Of a stretch of DNA of 35,738 nucleotides, positions 8,016 through 16,724 are shown piece after piece (the stretch's first letter is position 1; every line of letters starts with the position of its first letter). This stretch comes from a virus: IMG/VR virus record IMGVR_UViG_3300017739_000039, positions 1 through 35,738 of that record; one strand, given 5' to 3'. The notes below the pieces were generated by a model that was not told the DNA's origin, searched no databases, and saw only the letters and a program-made list of their open reading frames with translations. The position numbers and the translations under genes are program-made.

Positions 8016-8195
8016 TACGTGTATCTTAAACAAAGCCTCTTAACAGACTACCTTTGTAGATACTTTTCTAAAAGCATAAACCACAAAGAAGACTTACCTG
8101 CACAAGTATAGGCCCACTTAGTGTTACCCTAGAACGTTCAGCCTCTTTCAAGGTGTTTAGCTTCAATAAGCCAAATATCATGGAAGGATTTAATC
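8016..8195 (+). other. untranslated leader of the major capsid gene
   Basis: About 180 bases without a convincing open reading frame between the promoter and the capsid ATG. A good ribosome binding site (GGAAGGA, about 8182-8188) sits at the end. I looked for a tRNA, a riboswitch-like fold and a terminator and saw none convincing. Long leaders before capsid genes often carry mRNA-stabilising structure; whether this one does needs folding. Confidence 0.4.
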
Positions 8196-9269
8196 ATGGC
8201 TTTTCAAACAGCAAGTGGCTACGGCAATCTTCCCAATGGGAACTTTTCCAGTGTCATCTATAGCAAAAAAGTACAGCTTGCTTTTCGCAAGAGTACAGTA
8301 GTTGGTGACATCACTAACTCAGATTATTTTGGGGAGATTTCTGCCCAAGGTGATACAGTAAAAATTATCAAAGAACCAGAAATTTCTGTGAACGCCTATG
8401 CTAGGGGTACACAGGTTTCGGCACAAGATCTTGACGATGAGGATTTCTCTCTAGTCGTAGATAAAGCCAACTACTATGCCTTTAAGATCGATGATATCGA
8501 AGAGGCGCACTCACATGCGAATTTCATGCAGCTTGCAACTGATCGTGCAGCATATCGTTTAGCTGATCAGCATGACCAAGAAGTTCTTGGTTATCTGTCA
8601 GGTTTTAAACAGTCTGCTCTACACTCAAAAGCAGGTGCAGTGAATGACGTAGTGAACGGAACTAAAGCAGTTTCAACTGCAGGTTCTGACGAATTGTTGA
8701 CATCAATGAAACTACGAAAAGATTCATTTGGCAACATCACAACTGGCTCTGCAGCAGATCATTCGATCCCTGTAGCAGCACGTTTACCAGGTGCAACAGC
8801 ACTACCAACAGCAACCGTTTCTCCTGCGATGATTATATCACGTATGAAACGTTTGATGGATCAACAGCAAGTTGATACACAAGGTAGGTGGCTTGTGGTT
8901 GACCCGGTGTTTATGGAAATCTTGTCCGATGAGGACTCTCGATTCTTAAATGCTGACTACGGTGAATCAGGTGCACTACGTAACGGTCTAGTACTGAACA
9001 ACATGCACGGTTTTAGAATGTATGTTTCCTCAAACCTTCCTGCAGTAGGCACAGGTTCTGGAACATCAGGTTCTGCAAACCAAAACAGTAACTTTGGTGT
9101 TATTGTTGCAGGTCATGACTCAGCAGTAGCAACTGCAGAGCAGATCAGTAAGACTGAAACATATCGTGATCCAGATAGCTTTGCGGATATCGTTAGAGGA
9201 ATGCACCTATATGGTCGCAAGATTCTACGCCCAGAAGCAATCGTCACTGCTAAATATAACGCAGCTTAG
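8196..9269 (+). CDS. major capsid protein (HK97-type fold expected)
   Basis: 357 residues, without cysteine. It follows the scaffold gene, has its own promoter and a strong ribosome binding site, and starts MAFQTASGYGNLPNGNFSSV. Capsid-like features include the segment with TQVSAQDLDDEDFSLVVDKA (N-arm/E-loop region), a long helix region LATDRAAYRLADQHDQEVLG, a P-domain-like region with SRMKRLMDQQQVDTQGRWLV, and a C-terminal TYRDPDSFADIVRGMHLYGR. These match major capsid proteins of marine podoviruses in general form. It would form the icosahedral shell. Confidence 0.88.
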   Translation: MAFQTASGYGNLPNGNFSSVIYSKKVQLAFRKSTVVGDITNSDYFGEISAQGDTVKIIKEPEISVNAYARGTQVSAQDLDDEDFSLVVDKANYYAFKIDDIEEAHSHANFMQLATDRAAYRLADQHDQEVLGYLSGFKQSALHSKAGAVNDVVNGTKAVSTAGSDELLTSMKLRKDSFGNITTGSAADHSIPVAARLPGATALPTATVSPAMIISRMKRLMDQQQVDTQGRWLVVDPVFMEILSDEDSRFLNADYGESGALRNGLVLNNMHGFRMYVSSNLPAVGTGSGTSGSANQNSNFGVIVAGHDSAVATAEQISKTETYRDPDSFADIVRGMHLYGRKILRPEAIVTAKYNAA

Positions 9270-9283
9270 AGGGAGATTGACTT

Positions 9284-9814
9284 ATGGCTACTTATGATAT
9301 GACAGCAAAAGCAACTACTGGCGTAAACTCCGACAGTATTGCTGAACCAAGATCACGTTTCCAATCAAACGGCATGTACATCCGTGAGGCTGTGCTTGAC
9401 TTTGATAAGATGACTGCTGCAGGTTGGACTGCTGCTAACGGTGACATCTTTCAACTACTAGAGATTCCTGCTGACACTATGGTGTTATTTGCAGGTGCTT
9501 ATGTTGAAGCTGCTGCCAATGGCTCATCTCCAACTGTTGACATTGACTTTGCCGAAGGTGATGACATTGTTGACGGTGGCGCAATCGACTCAGTTGGTTG
9601 GTTGGCATCAGGTACTAACGGTAGTGCTATGACTACTTCAGGTACTTTGACATTCACACAACACACAACTTCTACAGACACAGTTGACGTTAAGTTAATT
9701 GCTGCTTCTGCAGACGTTACATCTGGACGCATTCGTGTTGTCGCAGGTTGTATGGATACAGGTATCTCTGGTCGAGTAAGACCAGTTGACGTAGATCGTG
9801 ATCTACTAGCATAA
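9284..9814 (+). CDS. probable head decoration or minor virion protein
   Basis: 176 residues, beta-rich, dominated by Thr, Ala, Gly, Asp and Ser, with a single cysteine (VVAGCMDTG). It lies 14 bases after the capsid gene in the same transcript and ends just before a hairpin at 9825. Proteins of this size and composition directly after the capsid gene are often capsid decoration or stabilising proteins. No specific domain is recognised, so the function is inferred from place and composition only. The ribosome binding site is AGAGGGAG before the ATG. Confidence 0.65.
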   Translation: MATYDMTAKATTGVNSDSIAEPRSRFQSNGMYIREAVLDFDKMTAAGWTAANGDIFQLLEIPADTMVLFAGAYVEAAANGSSPTVDIDFAEGDDIVDGGAIDSVGWLASGTNGSAMTTSGTLTFTQHTTSTDTVDVKLIAASADVTSGRIRVVAGCMDTGISGRVRPVDVDRDLLA

Positions 9815-9824
9815 ATAAAACTTT

Positions 9825-9848
9825 AGGGGCAGGGAGACTTGCCCCTTT
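9825..9848 (+). terminator. hairpin after the capsid operon, weak intrinsic terminator
   Basis: AGGGGCA (9825-9831), an 8-base loop, and TGCCCCT (9840-9846) form a seven-pair GC-rich stem followed only by TTTAG. The short T-run suggests partial termination. It would lower transcription into the tail genes relative to the capsid genes, or protect the 3' end of capsid mRNA. Confidence 0.6.
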
Positions 9849-9871
9849 AGCTTATCTGAAGGATTTTTGTA

Positions 9872-10600
9872 ATGGCTACATACGTTACTTTAGTTAACGA
9901 ACTACTGCGTAGGTTGAACGAAGTTACTCTTGATACAGCAGGAGATGGCTTCACTGCTGTACGTAATGTTCAAGCATTAGCTAAAGATGCGGTAAACAAC
10001 TCCATTAGAAATATCTTACAGACAGGTCAGGAATGGCCTTTTTTAAAAACTACTCAAACACAAACCCTAGTAGCAGGAACTAGACAGTATGATTTTCCTG
10101 CTGATTATTCTAGGGCAGACTGGCAAACTTTTTATATTAAGAAGTTAACATCTGTAGACAATACCCCTATGTCTCTTCCTACAATTAGTTACGAAGAATA
10201 CATTCAAAGATACAGACATTTTGATGATACAGGAGATCAAACAGGAATATCTGCACCAACTTTAGTCTATCAAACGGATGAATCAAAGTTTGGGGTTACT
10301 CCTATCCCAGATCAAGCCTACGAAATAGAGTATGTATACTACAAATTTCCTGCTGACTTAACTGCTTTTAGTGATACAGCAATAATACCTGAAAGATTTA
10401 AACACGTTCTTATTGATGGTGCTATGATGTACATGATGAGATTTAGATCTAATGAGCAGAGTGCTGCAATGCATCAAGCTAACTTTGATTTAGGTATAAA
10501 GTCAATGAGAAGAATACTTGTTGATGAGCCATTAAGAGTAAGGTCAACAGTTGTAGATAGGATAAACTCTTCTAATCAGGTTTTAGGTAGAGTCCTCTAA
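9872..10600 (+). CDS. tail connector / tail tubular protein A-like
   Basis: 242 residues. The N-terminus (MATYVTLVNELLRRLNEVTL) and the helical region AKDAVNNSIRNILQTGQEWP are followed by QTLVAGTRQYDFPADYSRAD and IPERFKHVLIDGAMMYMMRF. This pattern is common to adaptor proteins of marine podoviruses related in role to T7 gp11. It would form the ring attaching the tail to the portal. GAAGGA at 9858-9863 is the ribosome binding site. The stop overlaps the next start (TAATG), so the pair is translationally coupled, as expected for two connector subunits. Confidence 0.75.
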   Translation: MATYVTLVNELLRRLNEVTLDTAGDGFTAVRNVQALAKDAVNNSIRNILQTGQEWPFLKTTQTQTLVAGTRQYDFPADYSRADWQTFYIKKLTSVDNTPMSLPTISYEEYIQRYRHFDDTGDQTGISAPTLVYQTDESKFGVTPIPDQAYEIEYVYYKFPADLTAFSDTAIIPERFKHVLIDGAMMYMMRFRSNEQSAAMHQANFDLGIKSMRRILVDEPLRVRSTVVDRINSSNQVLGRVL

Positions 10601-12138
10601 TGGCAGACAATCTTGCCTCTTTTAAAGTATTTGCTCAAGGCGGTTTAAACACTAGTCGTGATGTTTTATCTCAGGGTGAACTTGCACCTGGCTCTGCTAT
10701 CTCACTTATTAATTACGAACCTGCTGTTACAGGTGGTTACAGAAAGATAAATGGCTTTGCTAATAATTACGGCACAGTTACAGGAACAGGAAGTGTTTTG
10801 GGTGTAGCAGTAGCAGATGGTATTAATGATGGTATTTTAGCTGCTCGAAAACCCTCTTCAGGAACTAACTATTTACACTATTGGAATAACTCTACATCAG
10901 CTTGGGTTGCTGTAAGTAGTGCAGGTTCTCCAACAATGACAGGTGTATCTAAAGTTAGATTTTCTAAACTTAACTTTGGTACAGCAAAAGTAGTTCTAAC
11001 AGATGGTATAAACCCTGCAGCTACTTACAATGGTTCAACTTACACACAGATTACTCATTCAGATGCACCCACAGACCCTAAGTATTCTGCAATATTTCAA
11101 AATCATTTATTTCTAGCAGGTGATCCTGCACACCCAACAAAGTTATTCTTTAGTGCTCCACTAGCAGAAACAGACTTTGCAGCAAGTAATGGTGCAGGAG
11201 TAATAAATGTAGGCTTTCCTATTGTAGCTATAAAATCTTTTAGGGATGAGCTATTTATATTTGGTTCTACTAATATTAAAAAAGTATCAGGCACAGCTTT
11301 AGCTAACTTTGTAGTACAGACAGTTACAGACGATCTTGGATGTTTAGCTACGGACAGTGTTATAGAAATAGGTGGTGATTTACTATTCTTATCTCAAGAT
11401 GGTTTACGTCCTGTCTCTGGTACAGATAGAATTGGAGATGTAAATTTAGAAACAGTATCTAAAAATATTCAGTCTATATTTACAGACATTGTTTTTGATA
11501 TTGATTTAGATACACTAAATGCTGTTACCATAAAACAAAAGACTCAGTTTAGATATTTTTTTGGAGCAGCAGATTCACAAGGTATTATAGGTGGGTTTAG
11601 AGAAACTCCTAACGGATTAAGATTTGAATACAGCCAAATGTTAGGTATCTCAGCAACTTGTGCAGCTAGTGGATACATAGGTCAAAACGAATTTGTTATA
11701 CATGGTGACAGTACAGGAAAAGTGTATAGACAAGAACAAGGTAATAGTTTTGCAGGAACTAATATTTTTAGTATATTTCAAACTCCTTACTATTATTTTC
11801 AAGACCCCGAACAACGTAAAATTATTTATAACGTAGCAACATACTTACGTTCTGAGGGTGATAACGAAATCGTATTGTCAGCAGTTTATGACTACGAAGA
11901 TCCAGATTCTTTGAATCCGACTAACTTTACTTTGAGCACTGAGGGTGCTGCAGCATACTACAATGAAGCTGCTTATAATAGTACAGCTATATTTGATGGT
12001 AATCCATCACCAGTAAAACGTACAAACATTTCAGGTTCAGGTAGATCAGTTTCTTTTAAATATGTTACAAATGATACAAATGCTTCACACAGTATCCAAG
12101 GCTTAGTTGTGACGTTTGGCGTGGGGGATAGACTTTAA
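10600..12138 (+). CDS. tail nozzle / tail tubular protein B-like
   Basis: 512 residues, beta-rich, with a start (FKVFAQGGLNTSRDVLSQGE) that I recognise from tail stabilisation proteins of marine phages. The central region has repeated strand-like blocks (FQNHLFLAGDPAHPTKLFFS, FRDELFIFGSTNIKKVSG, GGDLLFLSQDGLRPVSG) typical of a beta-propeller nozzle fold. It likely forms the tail tube through which DNA passes. It starts on the TAATG overlap with the connector gene and abuts the fibre gene with no gap. The propeller fold is inferred from strand-like repeats. Confidence 0.72.
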   Translation: MADNLASFKVFAQGGLNTSRDVLSQGELAPGSAISLINYEPAVTGGYRKINGFANNYGTVTGTGSVLGVAVADGINDGILAARKPSSGTNYLHYWNNSTSAWVAVSSAGSPTMTGVSKVRFSKLNFGTAKVVLTDGINPAATYNGSTYTQITHSDAPTDPKYSAIFQNHLFLAGDPAHPTKLFFSAPLAETDFAASNGAGVINVGFPIVAIKSFRDELFIFGSTNIKKVSGTALANFVVQTVTDDLGCLATDSVIEIGGDLLFLSQDGLRPVSGTDRIGDVNLETVSKNIQSIFTDIVFDIDLDTLNAVTIKQKTQFRYFFGAADSQGIIGGFRETPNGLRFEYSQMLGISATCAASGYIGQNEFVIHGDSTGKVYRQEQGNSFAGTNIFSIFQTPYYYFQDPEQRKIIYNVATYLRSEGDNEIVLSAVYDYEDPDSLNPTNFTLSTEGAAAYYNEAAYNSTAIFDGNPSPVKRTNISGSGRSVSFKYVTNDTNASHSIQGLVVTFGVGDRL

Positions 12139-15129
12139 ATGGCAGGTTATACAAGACAATCAGTAGCTGACATTATTGCTAATGCAGTCATTAAAGCTGC
12201 ACCAGTAAACGCAGAATACAATGCTATTCGTGATGCTTTTGCTGCATCAGGTGGACACAAACATGATGGTAGTACAGGTGAAGGTGCTTATGTACCTCTT
12301 ATAGCTGATGCTGATGCCCTAAACAAAGTCACAGTAGATACATCAAATAACAGAATTAGTTTCTTTAATGAAGTATCTTCTTCTGCTGTAGAACAGATTA
12401 GATTAGAAGATGGTGTACTTAAACCTGTAACTGATAATGATATAGACCTTGGTGCTTCAGGTGCAGAGTTTAAAGATCTGTACGTAGATGGGATAGGTTA
12501 TATTGACTCTGTAGTTGTTGGAGATAATAATTATTTAACAATAACAAATAACGAGATTGATGTATCCTCTGGTAATCTTACCCTAGATGTAGCAGGAGAT
12601 ATTATTCTTGATGCAGATGGTGGTGATGTAACTCTTAAAGATGCAGGAACTACTTATGCTAACTTAAAAAATTCTTCTGGGGAGTTGGTTCTTCAAAGTG
12701 GTAGTACACCTACAACAGCAATAACTTTTAGTGGTGCTAATGCAGACTTTGCAGGAACTCTTGATGTTACAGGGGCAGTAACTCTAGACAGCACATTAGC
12801 TGTTACAGGAACAACTGCTCTTACAGGTACAGCAACTATTACCTCTGCTGACATTAACTCTGGTGCTATGGATAATACTACCATTGGTGCAGGTACTCCT
12901 GCAGCAGGTACGTTTACAGATCTTACAGCTTCAGGCACTACTACGATAACAACTGCAGACATTAATGGTGGAGCAATAGATGGTGTTACTATTGGTGGGT
13001 CTTCTGCAGGTGCAGGTACATTTACAGACTTAACAAGCACAGGAACATCGACACATGCTACGGTGGATATTAATGGTGGTGCTGTGGATGGCACAACAAT
13101 TGGTGCTTCTAGTGCTGCGGCAGCTAGCTTTACAACTGTTTCTACATCTGGTCAGGCGACATTGGCGACTGCTGATATTAATGGTGGTACTATTGATGGT
13201 GCTATTATTGGGGGTAGTACTGCTGCAGCCATAACAGGTACAACTATAACTGCAAGTAGTAACTTTGCAGGTAATATTACAGGTGATGTAACAGGTGATG
13301 TAACAGGTGATGTTACTGGTGACATAACAGGAAGTGTAACAGGTAACGTAACTGCAGGTTCTGGCTTATCTACATTTAACAATGTAACAGTCAACGGAAC
13401 ACTAGACGTTACAGGTACAACAATTGCTAACGTTACAGATCCTAGTAATGCACAAGATGCTGCGACTAAAAATTATGTTGACACACAGGTATCAGGGCTT
13501 GTTGACTCAGCACCTGGAACACTAAACACACTCAACGAACTAGCTGCAGCCATTAACGATGATGCAAGTTTTAGTACAACCATTACAAATAGTATAGCTA
13601 CTAAGTTACCACTAGCAGGTGGTACAATGTCTGGTGCTATAGCAATGGGTACAGCTAAGATTACAGGGCTAGGTGATCCAACAGCTAATCAAGATGCAGC
13701 AACTAAAAAGTACACAACAGATACATTCTTACCATTAGCAGGTGGAACTCTGACAGGTGCAGTAGCAGCAGGTAGTAACAAGATTACTGCTAGTTATACG
13801 CCAAGTGCTAGTGCTGATCTCACAACAAAAACATACGTAGATGGTATACTTGGTTCAGCTACTGCAGCTTCTACTTCAGCATCTGCTGCTGCTAGTTCTG
13901 CCACTGCTGCTGCCTCAAGTGCTACTGCTAGTGCTTCCTCTGCAACTGCTGCAGCTTCTAGTGCAACCTCTGCAGCAGCCAGTTTTGATTTGTTTGATGA
14001 CAGATTTCTTGGTGCTAAGTCATCTGCTCCTAGTACAGACAATGATGGTGATGCTCTTCAAGTAGGAACTTTGTATTTTAATACCACTTCTAATTCTATG
14101 CAGGTCTTTGGTGGTTCTGGTTTTACTGCTGCAGGTTCATCTGTAAATGGAACTTCAAGTCGTAACACGTATACTGCAACTGGTGGGCAAACAACATTTT
14201 CAGCTACATACGATTCTGGTTTTGTAGATGTATTTATGAATGGTATAAAATTATTATCAGGAACAGACTTTACAGCTACGTCAGGAACTACTATAGTTTT
14301 AGCAGCAGGTGCTATTGCAGGTGATATACTTGACATTGTTGCTTATGGTACATTTACCCTAGCTACACACTATACCAAAACAGAGGCAGATGCGAGATAC
14401 TTACTAGAGGCTAATAACCTCTCTGACCTAACTAGTGCAGCAACAGCAGTAACTAATTTAGGTATTACTGCCACAGCAGCAGAGCTTAACATCATGGATG
14501 GTGTAACAGCAACTGCTGCTGAACTAAACATATTAGATGGAGTAACAGCAACTGCTGCAGAGTTAAACAAATTAGATGGTATTAGTGCAACAACCACTGA
14601 GTTAAATATTCTTGGAGGTGTGACTGCAACCACAGCAGAATTAAATATTTTAGATGGGGTGACTGCAACTACTGCAGAATTAAACATAGTAGATGGCGTC
14701 ACAGCTACCACTGCAGAACTTAATATCTTAGATGGTGTAACTTCTACTACTGCTGAATTAAATATTCTTGATGGAGTTACAGCTACTGCTGCAGAGTTAA
14801 ATTTTGTTGATGGAGTTACATCAAATATACAAACCCAACTTAATACTAAAGGTGGAACGTTTACAACAAACGTTATTACATCAAACACAACTGCAGTTGG
14901 AAGTAATCACTACTACTTAAATGCTGCAGGTATTACACTTACACTTCCTTCATCTCCTACAGTAGGTGACGAAGTTAGAATTTCTGAAGTAGGTAGTAAT
15001 ACTGACAATGTTATTGGACGTAATAGTAGTAACATCATGGGTTCAGCAGAAGACATTACTATAGATACAGCATACACAGTAATTTATTTAAGATATGTAG
15101 ACTCGACTATTGGTTGGGCATTCTCGTAA
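12139..15129 (+). CDS. long tail fibre protein with several tandem repeat blocks
   Basis: 996 residues, no cysteine seen. The N-terminal part (about 1-140) has NAEYNAIRDAFAASGGHKHD and DLGASGAEFKDLYVDG, common in marine phage fibres. Then come about four copies of a roughly 36-residue unit around DINGGAIDGVTIGGSSAGAG, six copies of VTGD (12-base unit), an Ala/Ser-rich seven-residue-like repeat region, a beta domain (NTYTATGGQTTFSATYDSGF) and nine copies of a 13-residue TATTAELNILDGV unit. The C-terminal region (LTLPSSPTVGDEVRISEVG) is a small beta domain. It is most likely a trimeric fibre for host contact, with a variable repeat shaft. The start follows the nozzle stop directly. Confidence 0.85.
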   Translation: MAGYTRQSVADIIANAVIKAAPVNAEYNAIRDAFAASGGHKHDGSTGEGAYVPLIADADALNKVTVDTSNNRISFFNEVSSSAVEQIRLEDGVLKPVTDNDIDLGASGAEFKDLYVDGIGYIDSVVVGDNNYLTITNNEIDVSSGNLTLDVAGDIILDADGGDVTLKDAGTTYANLKNSSGELVLQSGSTPTTAITFSGANADFAGTLDVTGAVTLDSTLAVTGTTALTGTATITSADINSGAMDNTTIGAGTPAAGTFTDLTASGTTTITTADINGGAIDGVTIGGSSAGAGTFTDLTSTGTSTHATVDINGGAVDGTTIGASSAAAASFTTVSTSGQATLATADINGGTIDGAIIGGSTAAAITGTTITASSNFAGNITGDVTGDVTGDVTGDITGSVTGNVTAGSGLSTFNNVTVNGTLDVTGTTIANVTDPSNAQDAATKNYVDTQVSGLVDSAPGTLNTLNELAAAINDDASFSTTITNSIATKLPLAGGTMSGAIAMGTAKITGLGDPTANQDAATKKYTTDTFLPLAGGTLTGAVAAGSNKITASYTPSASADLTTKTYVDGILGSATAASTSASAAASSATAAASSATASASSATAAASSATSAAASFDLFDDRFLGAKSSAPSTDNDGDALQVGTLYFNTTSNSMQVFGGSGFTAAGSSVNGTSSRNTYTATGGQTTFSATYDSGFVDVFMNGIKLLSGTDFTATSGTTIVLAAGAIAGDILDIVAYGTFTLATHYTKTEADARYLLEANNLSDLTSAATAVTNLGITATAAELNIMDGVTATAAELNILDGVTATAAELNKLDGISATTTELNILGGVTATTAELNILDGVTATTAELNIVDGVTATTAELNILDGVTSTTAELNILDGVTATAAELNFVDGVTSNIQTQLNTKGGTFTTNVITSNTTAVGSNHYYLNAAGITLTLPSSPTVGDEVRISEVGSNTDNVIGRNSSNIMGSAEDITIDTAYTVIYLRYVDSTIGWAFS
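12838..13257 (+). repeat. about four approximate 36-residue coding repeats in the fibre
   Basis: The protein unit ADINGGAIDGVTIGGSSAGA plus GTFTDLTSTGT recurs with divergence. DINSGAMDNTTIGAG, DINGGAIDGVTIGGS, DINGGAVDGTTIGAS and DINGGTIDGAIIGGS mark the four copies. The unit is about 108 bases. Boundaries are approximate. Confidence 0.7.
13276..13347 (+). repeat. six tandem 12-base repeats encoding (V/I)TG(D/S/N)
   Basis: Consecutive codons read ITGD, VTGD, VTGD, VTGD, ITGS, VTGN. The three central DNA copies (13288-13323) are near identical (GTAACAGGTGAT), so the block could expand or contract by slippage. Confidence 0.85.
13855..13983 (+). repeat. Ala/Ser-rich repeat encoding a helical linker
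   Basis: The fibre frame encodes AAASSATAAASSATASASSA and similar, a roughly seven-residue periodic Ala/Ser/Thr tract. Such tracts in phage fibres are thought to form coiled or elongated linkers. DNA copies are degenerate around GCTGCTTCTAGTGCA. Boundaries are approximate. Confidence 0.7.
14467..14817 (+). repeat. nine tandem 39-base repeats encoding TATTAELNILDGV
   Basis: Nine units of 13 residues follow one another without gaps (variants TATAAELNIMDGV, TATAAELNKLDGI, SATTTELNILGGV, TSTTAELNILDGV and so on). The repeat is widespread in marine phage fibres. Two more units occur in the separate gene at 16725. Confidence 0.9.
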
Positions 15130-15141
15130 GGAAAAATAAAC

Positions 15142-16710
15142 ATGGCAAATATTAGTTCATTCTTTGGTGGTTCAGGTGGCAGTGGTTTAAGTACTGACTT
15201 CACTAAAAACGATTATGGTGTGCCACTCCCTGAATACATTACTTGTATTACTCACAAGTCCTCATGTACTATAACAGTCTGTCCAGGATATACATTTGAC
15301 AGTAATTCTAAAGGTTTTTCTCAGGGTGGTATTACAAATGTTAGAGACAACATTTTTATTGCTACAGGGGTAGAGCATCCTTTTACTAACAGTGATTGCA
15401 CAAAAATATTTGCAATGGCTTTTTGTGTTAATGATGACACTGGTGCTATTGTATCAGGTATGACAGAGTTTAAATGTGTTTTTCAAAGTGCTAGTACTAA
15501 TGACAGGTTTGCAGGAGAAACTCAAACACCTGGAGTTGGTGATGGTTGCTGTAGGGCTTATTATGGTCACGCATGTTCTGGTTGTGGAAGTTACACAATA
15601 CTTTGTACTAACAGTTCTTTTAACTGTATTGGTACTAGCTCTGCCACTCGATATGGTTGTAGTGCTGCAGGTGGTTCAACATCCCTAGTTTACAATGGTG
15701 TTCCTGGTTCAGTACTAGCTCACGCAGGTAATAACGAAGATCAAAACTCTTTTATTCGTTTTTGTAATGGTAATGTTTGTTTTAATAACAATCTAGGTAA
15801 TTCTTTAGGTTGTACAAATTGTTTTGCTAGTAGTAATTTAAGAGGAAAGTATGCACTAAGTCCTAACACTATTCTTTTGACTGGGATTTTTATGTGTGGT
15901 GGTGATTGTATTTGCCATAAAACAATTTTGTTTCAATGGAATGATGCAAATGATTGTTATAGAATGGCCTACTGTAAAGGAGAAAGTGGGTCACAAGTTA
16001 CAAATAGTAACTATGTCTGTTGTATCCTATGTTGCCACAGCCCTGGTCATGTTCTAGGAACTTCTTTTAGAGTTGGTCCAACCTTTTATCCTGAAGGTGG
16101 AGGTGCTTCATTTTATCACGAACCAGACTGTCAAAATTGCATAAGACAAAAGTTTTGTGTAAATGGAGGATGTTGTAGAGCTATGCACCCCCACTCTGTC
16201 TTGTTAAATTGGGAGGGGCAAAATCATTGGAATATGCAGATGAAAGGCACTAGAGGTAAAGATGATGCTTCCTCTACCTGTTACTATGCAACTAATAATG
16301 ACTTTACTATGAACTGGGTTTCTAACAGTAGTTGTATTTCTAACAGAGTTGGTCATTATGTTGGTGTACAACAAAATGGTGTGCTAGGTGCAGGTATAGC
16401 TCAAAAAAGTTGCTTTGCTTTTAATTGTGGTAATTTTGGGCAAGGTACAAGACAAGAGACTTATGGATCTTGGTCTACTCCACATGGTGAGTCTGTTAGA
16501 CAACTTTATCAGTATCCTAGAACAGCCCTAAGATCTTATCCTATACCACAATTTTGTAATTGCTATCAAACTTGTTGTTTTCATTTCTTAGCATCACAAG
16601 TTGTAGGATGTAAATGGATTGTAACTATGGAGTCAAGTCAGTGTTGCCAGTGTGAATGTGTAACATTACATGCTTACAAGATTATGACTAACTCATGTAC
16701 AGCAGATTAG
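15142..16710 (+). CDS. extremely cysteine-rich tail-region protein 1 (45 Cys in 522 aa)
   Basis: The first 20 residues (MANISSFFGGSGGSGLSTDF) form a short start and Gly/Ser linker like other phage fibre proteins. The rest is beta-rich with 45 cysteines (8.6%), including six Cys-Cys pairs and many CxC or CxxC spacings (CTITVC, CGGDCIC, CCILCC, CNCYQTCC, CCQCEC). No known metal-binding or repeat family is recognised. The even spread of cysteines through the chain argues against a single zinc finger domain. It lies between the fibre and mini-fibre genes in the same transcript. A tail fibre or receptor-binding role is inferred. Flanking structural proteins are almost cysteine-free, so the composition is specific to this gene and the one at 17420. 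Confidence 0.8.
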   Translation: MANISSFFGGSGGSGLSTDFTKNDYGVPLPEYITCITHKSSCTITVCPGYTFDSNSKGFSQGGITNVRDNIFIATGVEHPFTNSDCTKIFAMAFCVNDDTGAIVSGMTEFKCVFQSASTNDRFAGETQTPGVGDGCCRAYYGHACSGCGSYTILCTNSSFNCIGTSSATRYGCSAAGGSTSLVYNGVPGSVLAHAGNNEDQNSFIRFCNGNVCFNNNLGNSLGCTNCFASSNLRGKYALSPNTILLTGIFMCGGDCICHKTILFQWNDANDCYRMAYCKGESGSQVTNSNYVCCILCCHSPGHVLGTSFRVGPTFYPEGGGASFYHEPDCQNCIRQKFCVNGGCCRAMHPHSVLLNWEGQNHWNMQMKGTRGKDDASSTCYYATNNDFTMNWVSNSSCISNRVGHYVGVQQNGVLGAGIAQKSCFAFNCGNFGQGTRQETYGSWSTPHGESVRQLYQYPRTALRSYPIPQFCNCYQTCCFHFLASQVVGCKWIVTMESSQCCQCECVTLHAYKIMTNSCTAD

Positions 16711-16724
16711 TAGAGGAATAGTAA

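Noticed and set aside
7984-8195. tRNA or riboswitch in the capsid leader
   Set aside because: No cloverleaf, TTC-loop or known aptamer core could be found by eye; only promoter, leader and ribosome binding site are supported.
12693-13394. - strand frames opposite the fibre (133 and 80 codons)
   Set aside because: Shadow frames of the repetitive GC-skewed fibre sequence, Val/Pro/Ala-rich, without start signals.
13841-14065. Leu/Gln-rich + strand frame inside the fibre gene
   Set aside because: An out-of-frame reading of the Ala/Ser repeat; lies wholly inside a convincing gene.
14370-14888. Long - strand frame opposite the fibre repeats (172 codons)
   Set aside because: It mirrors the 39-base repeat of the + strand fibre gene; the predicted protein is a low-complexity repeat of VAVTPSKIFNSA type with no ribosome binding site.
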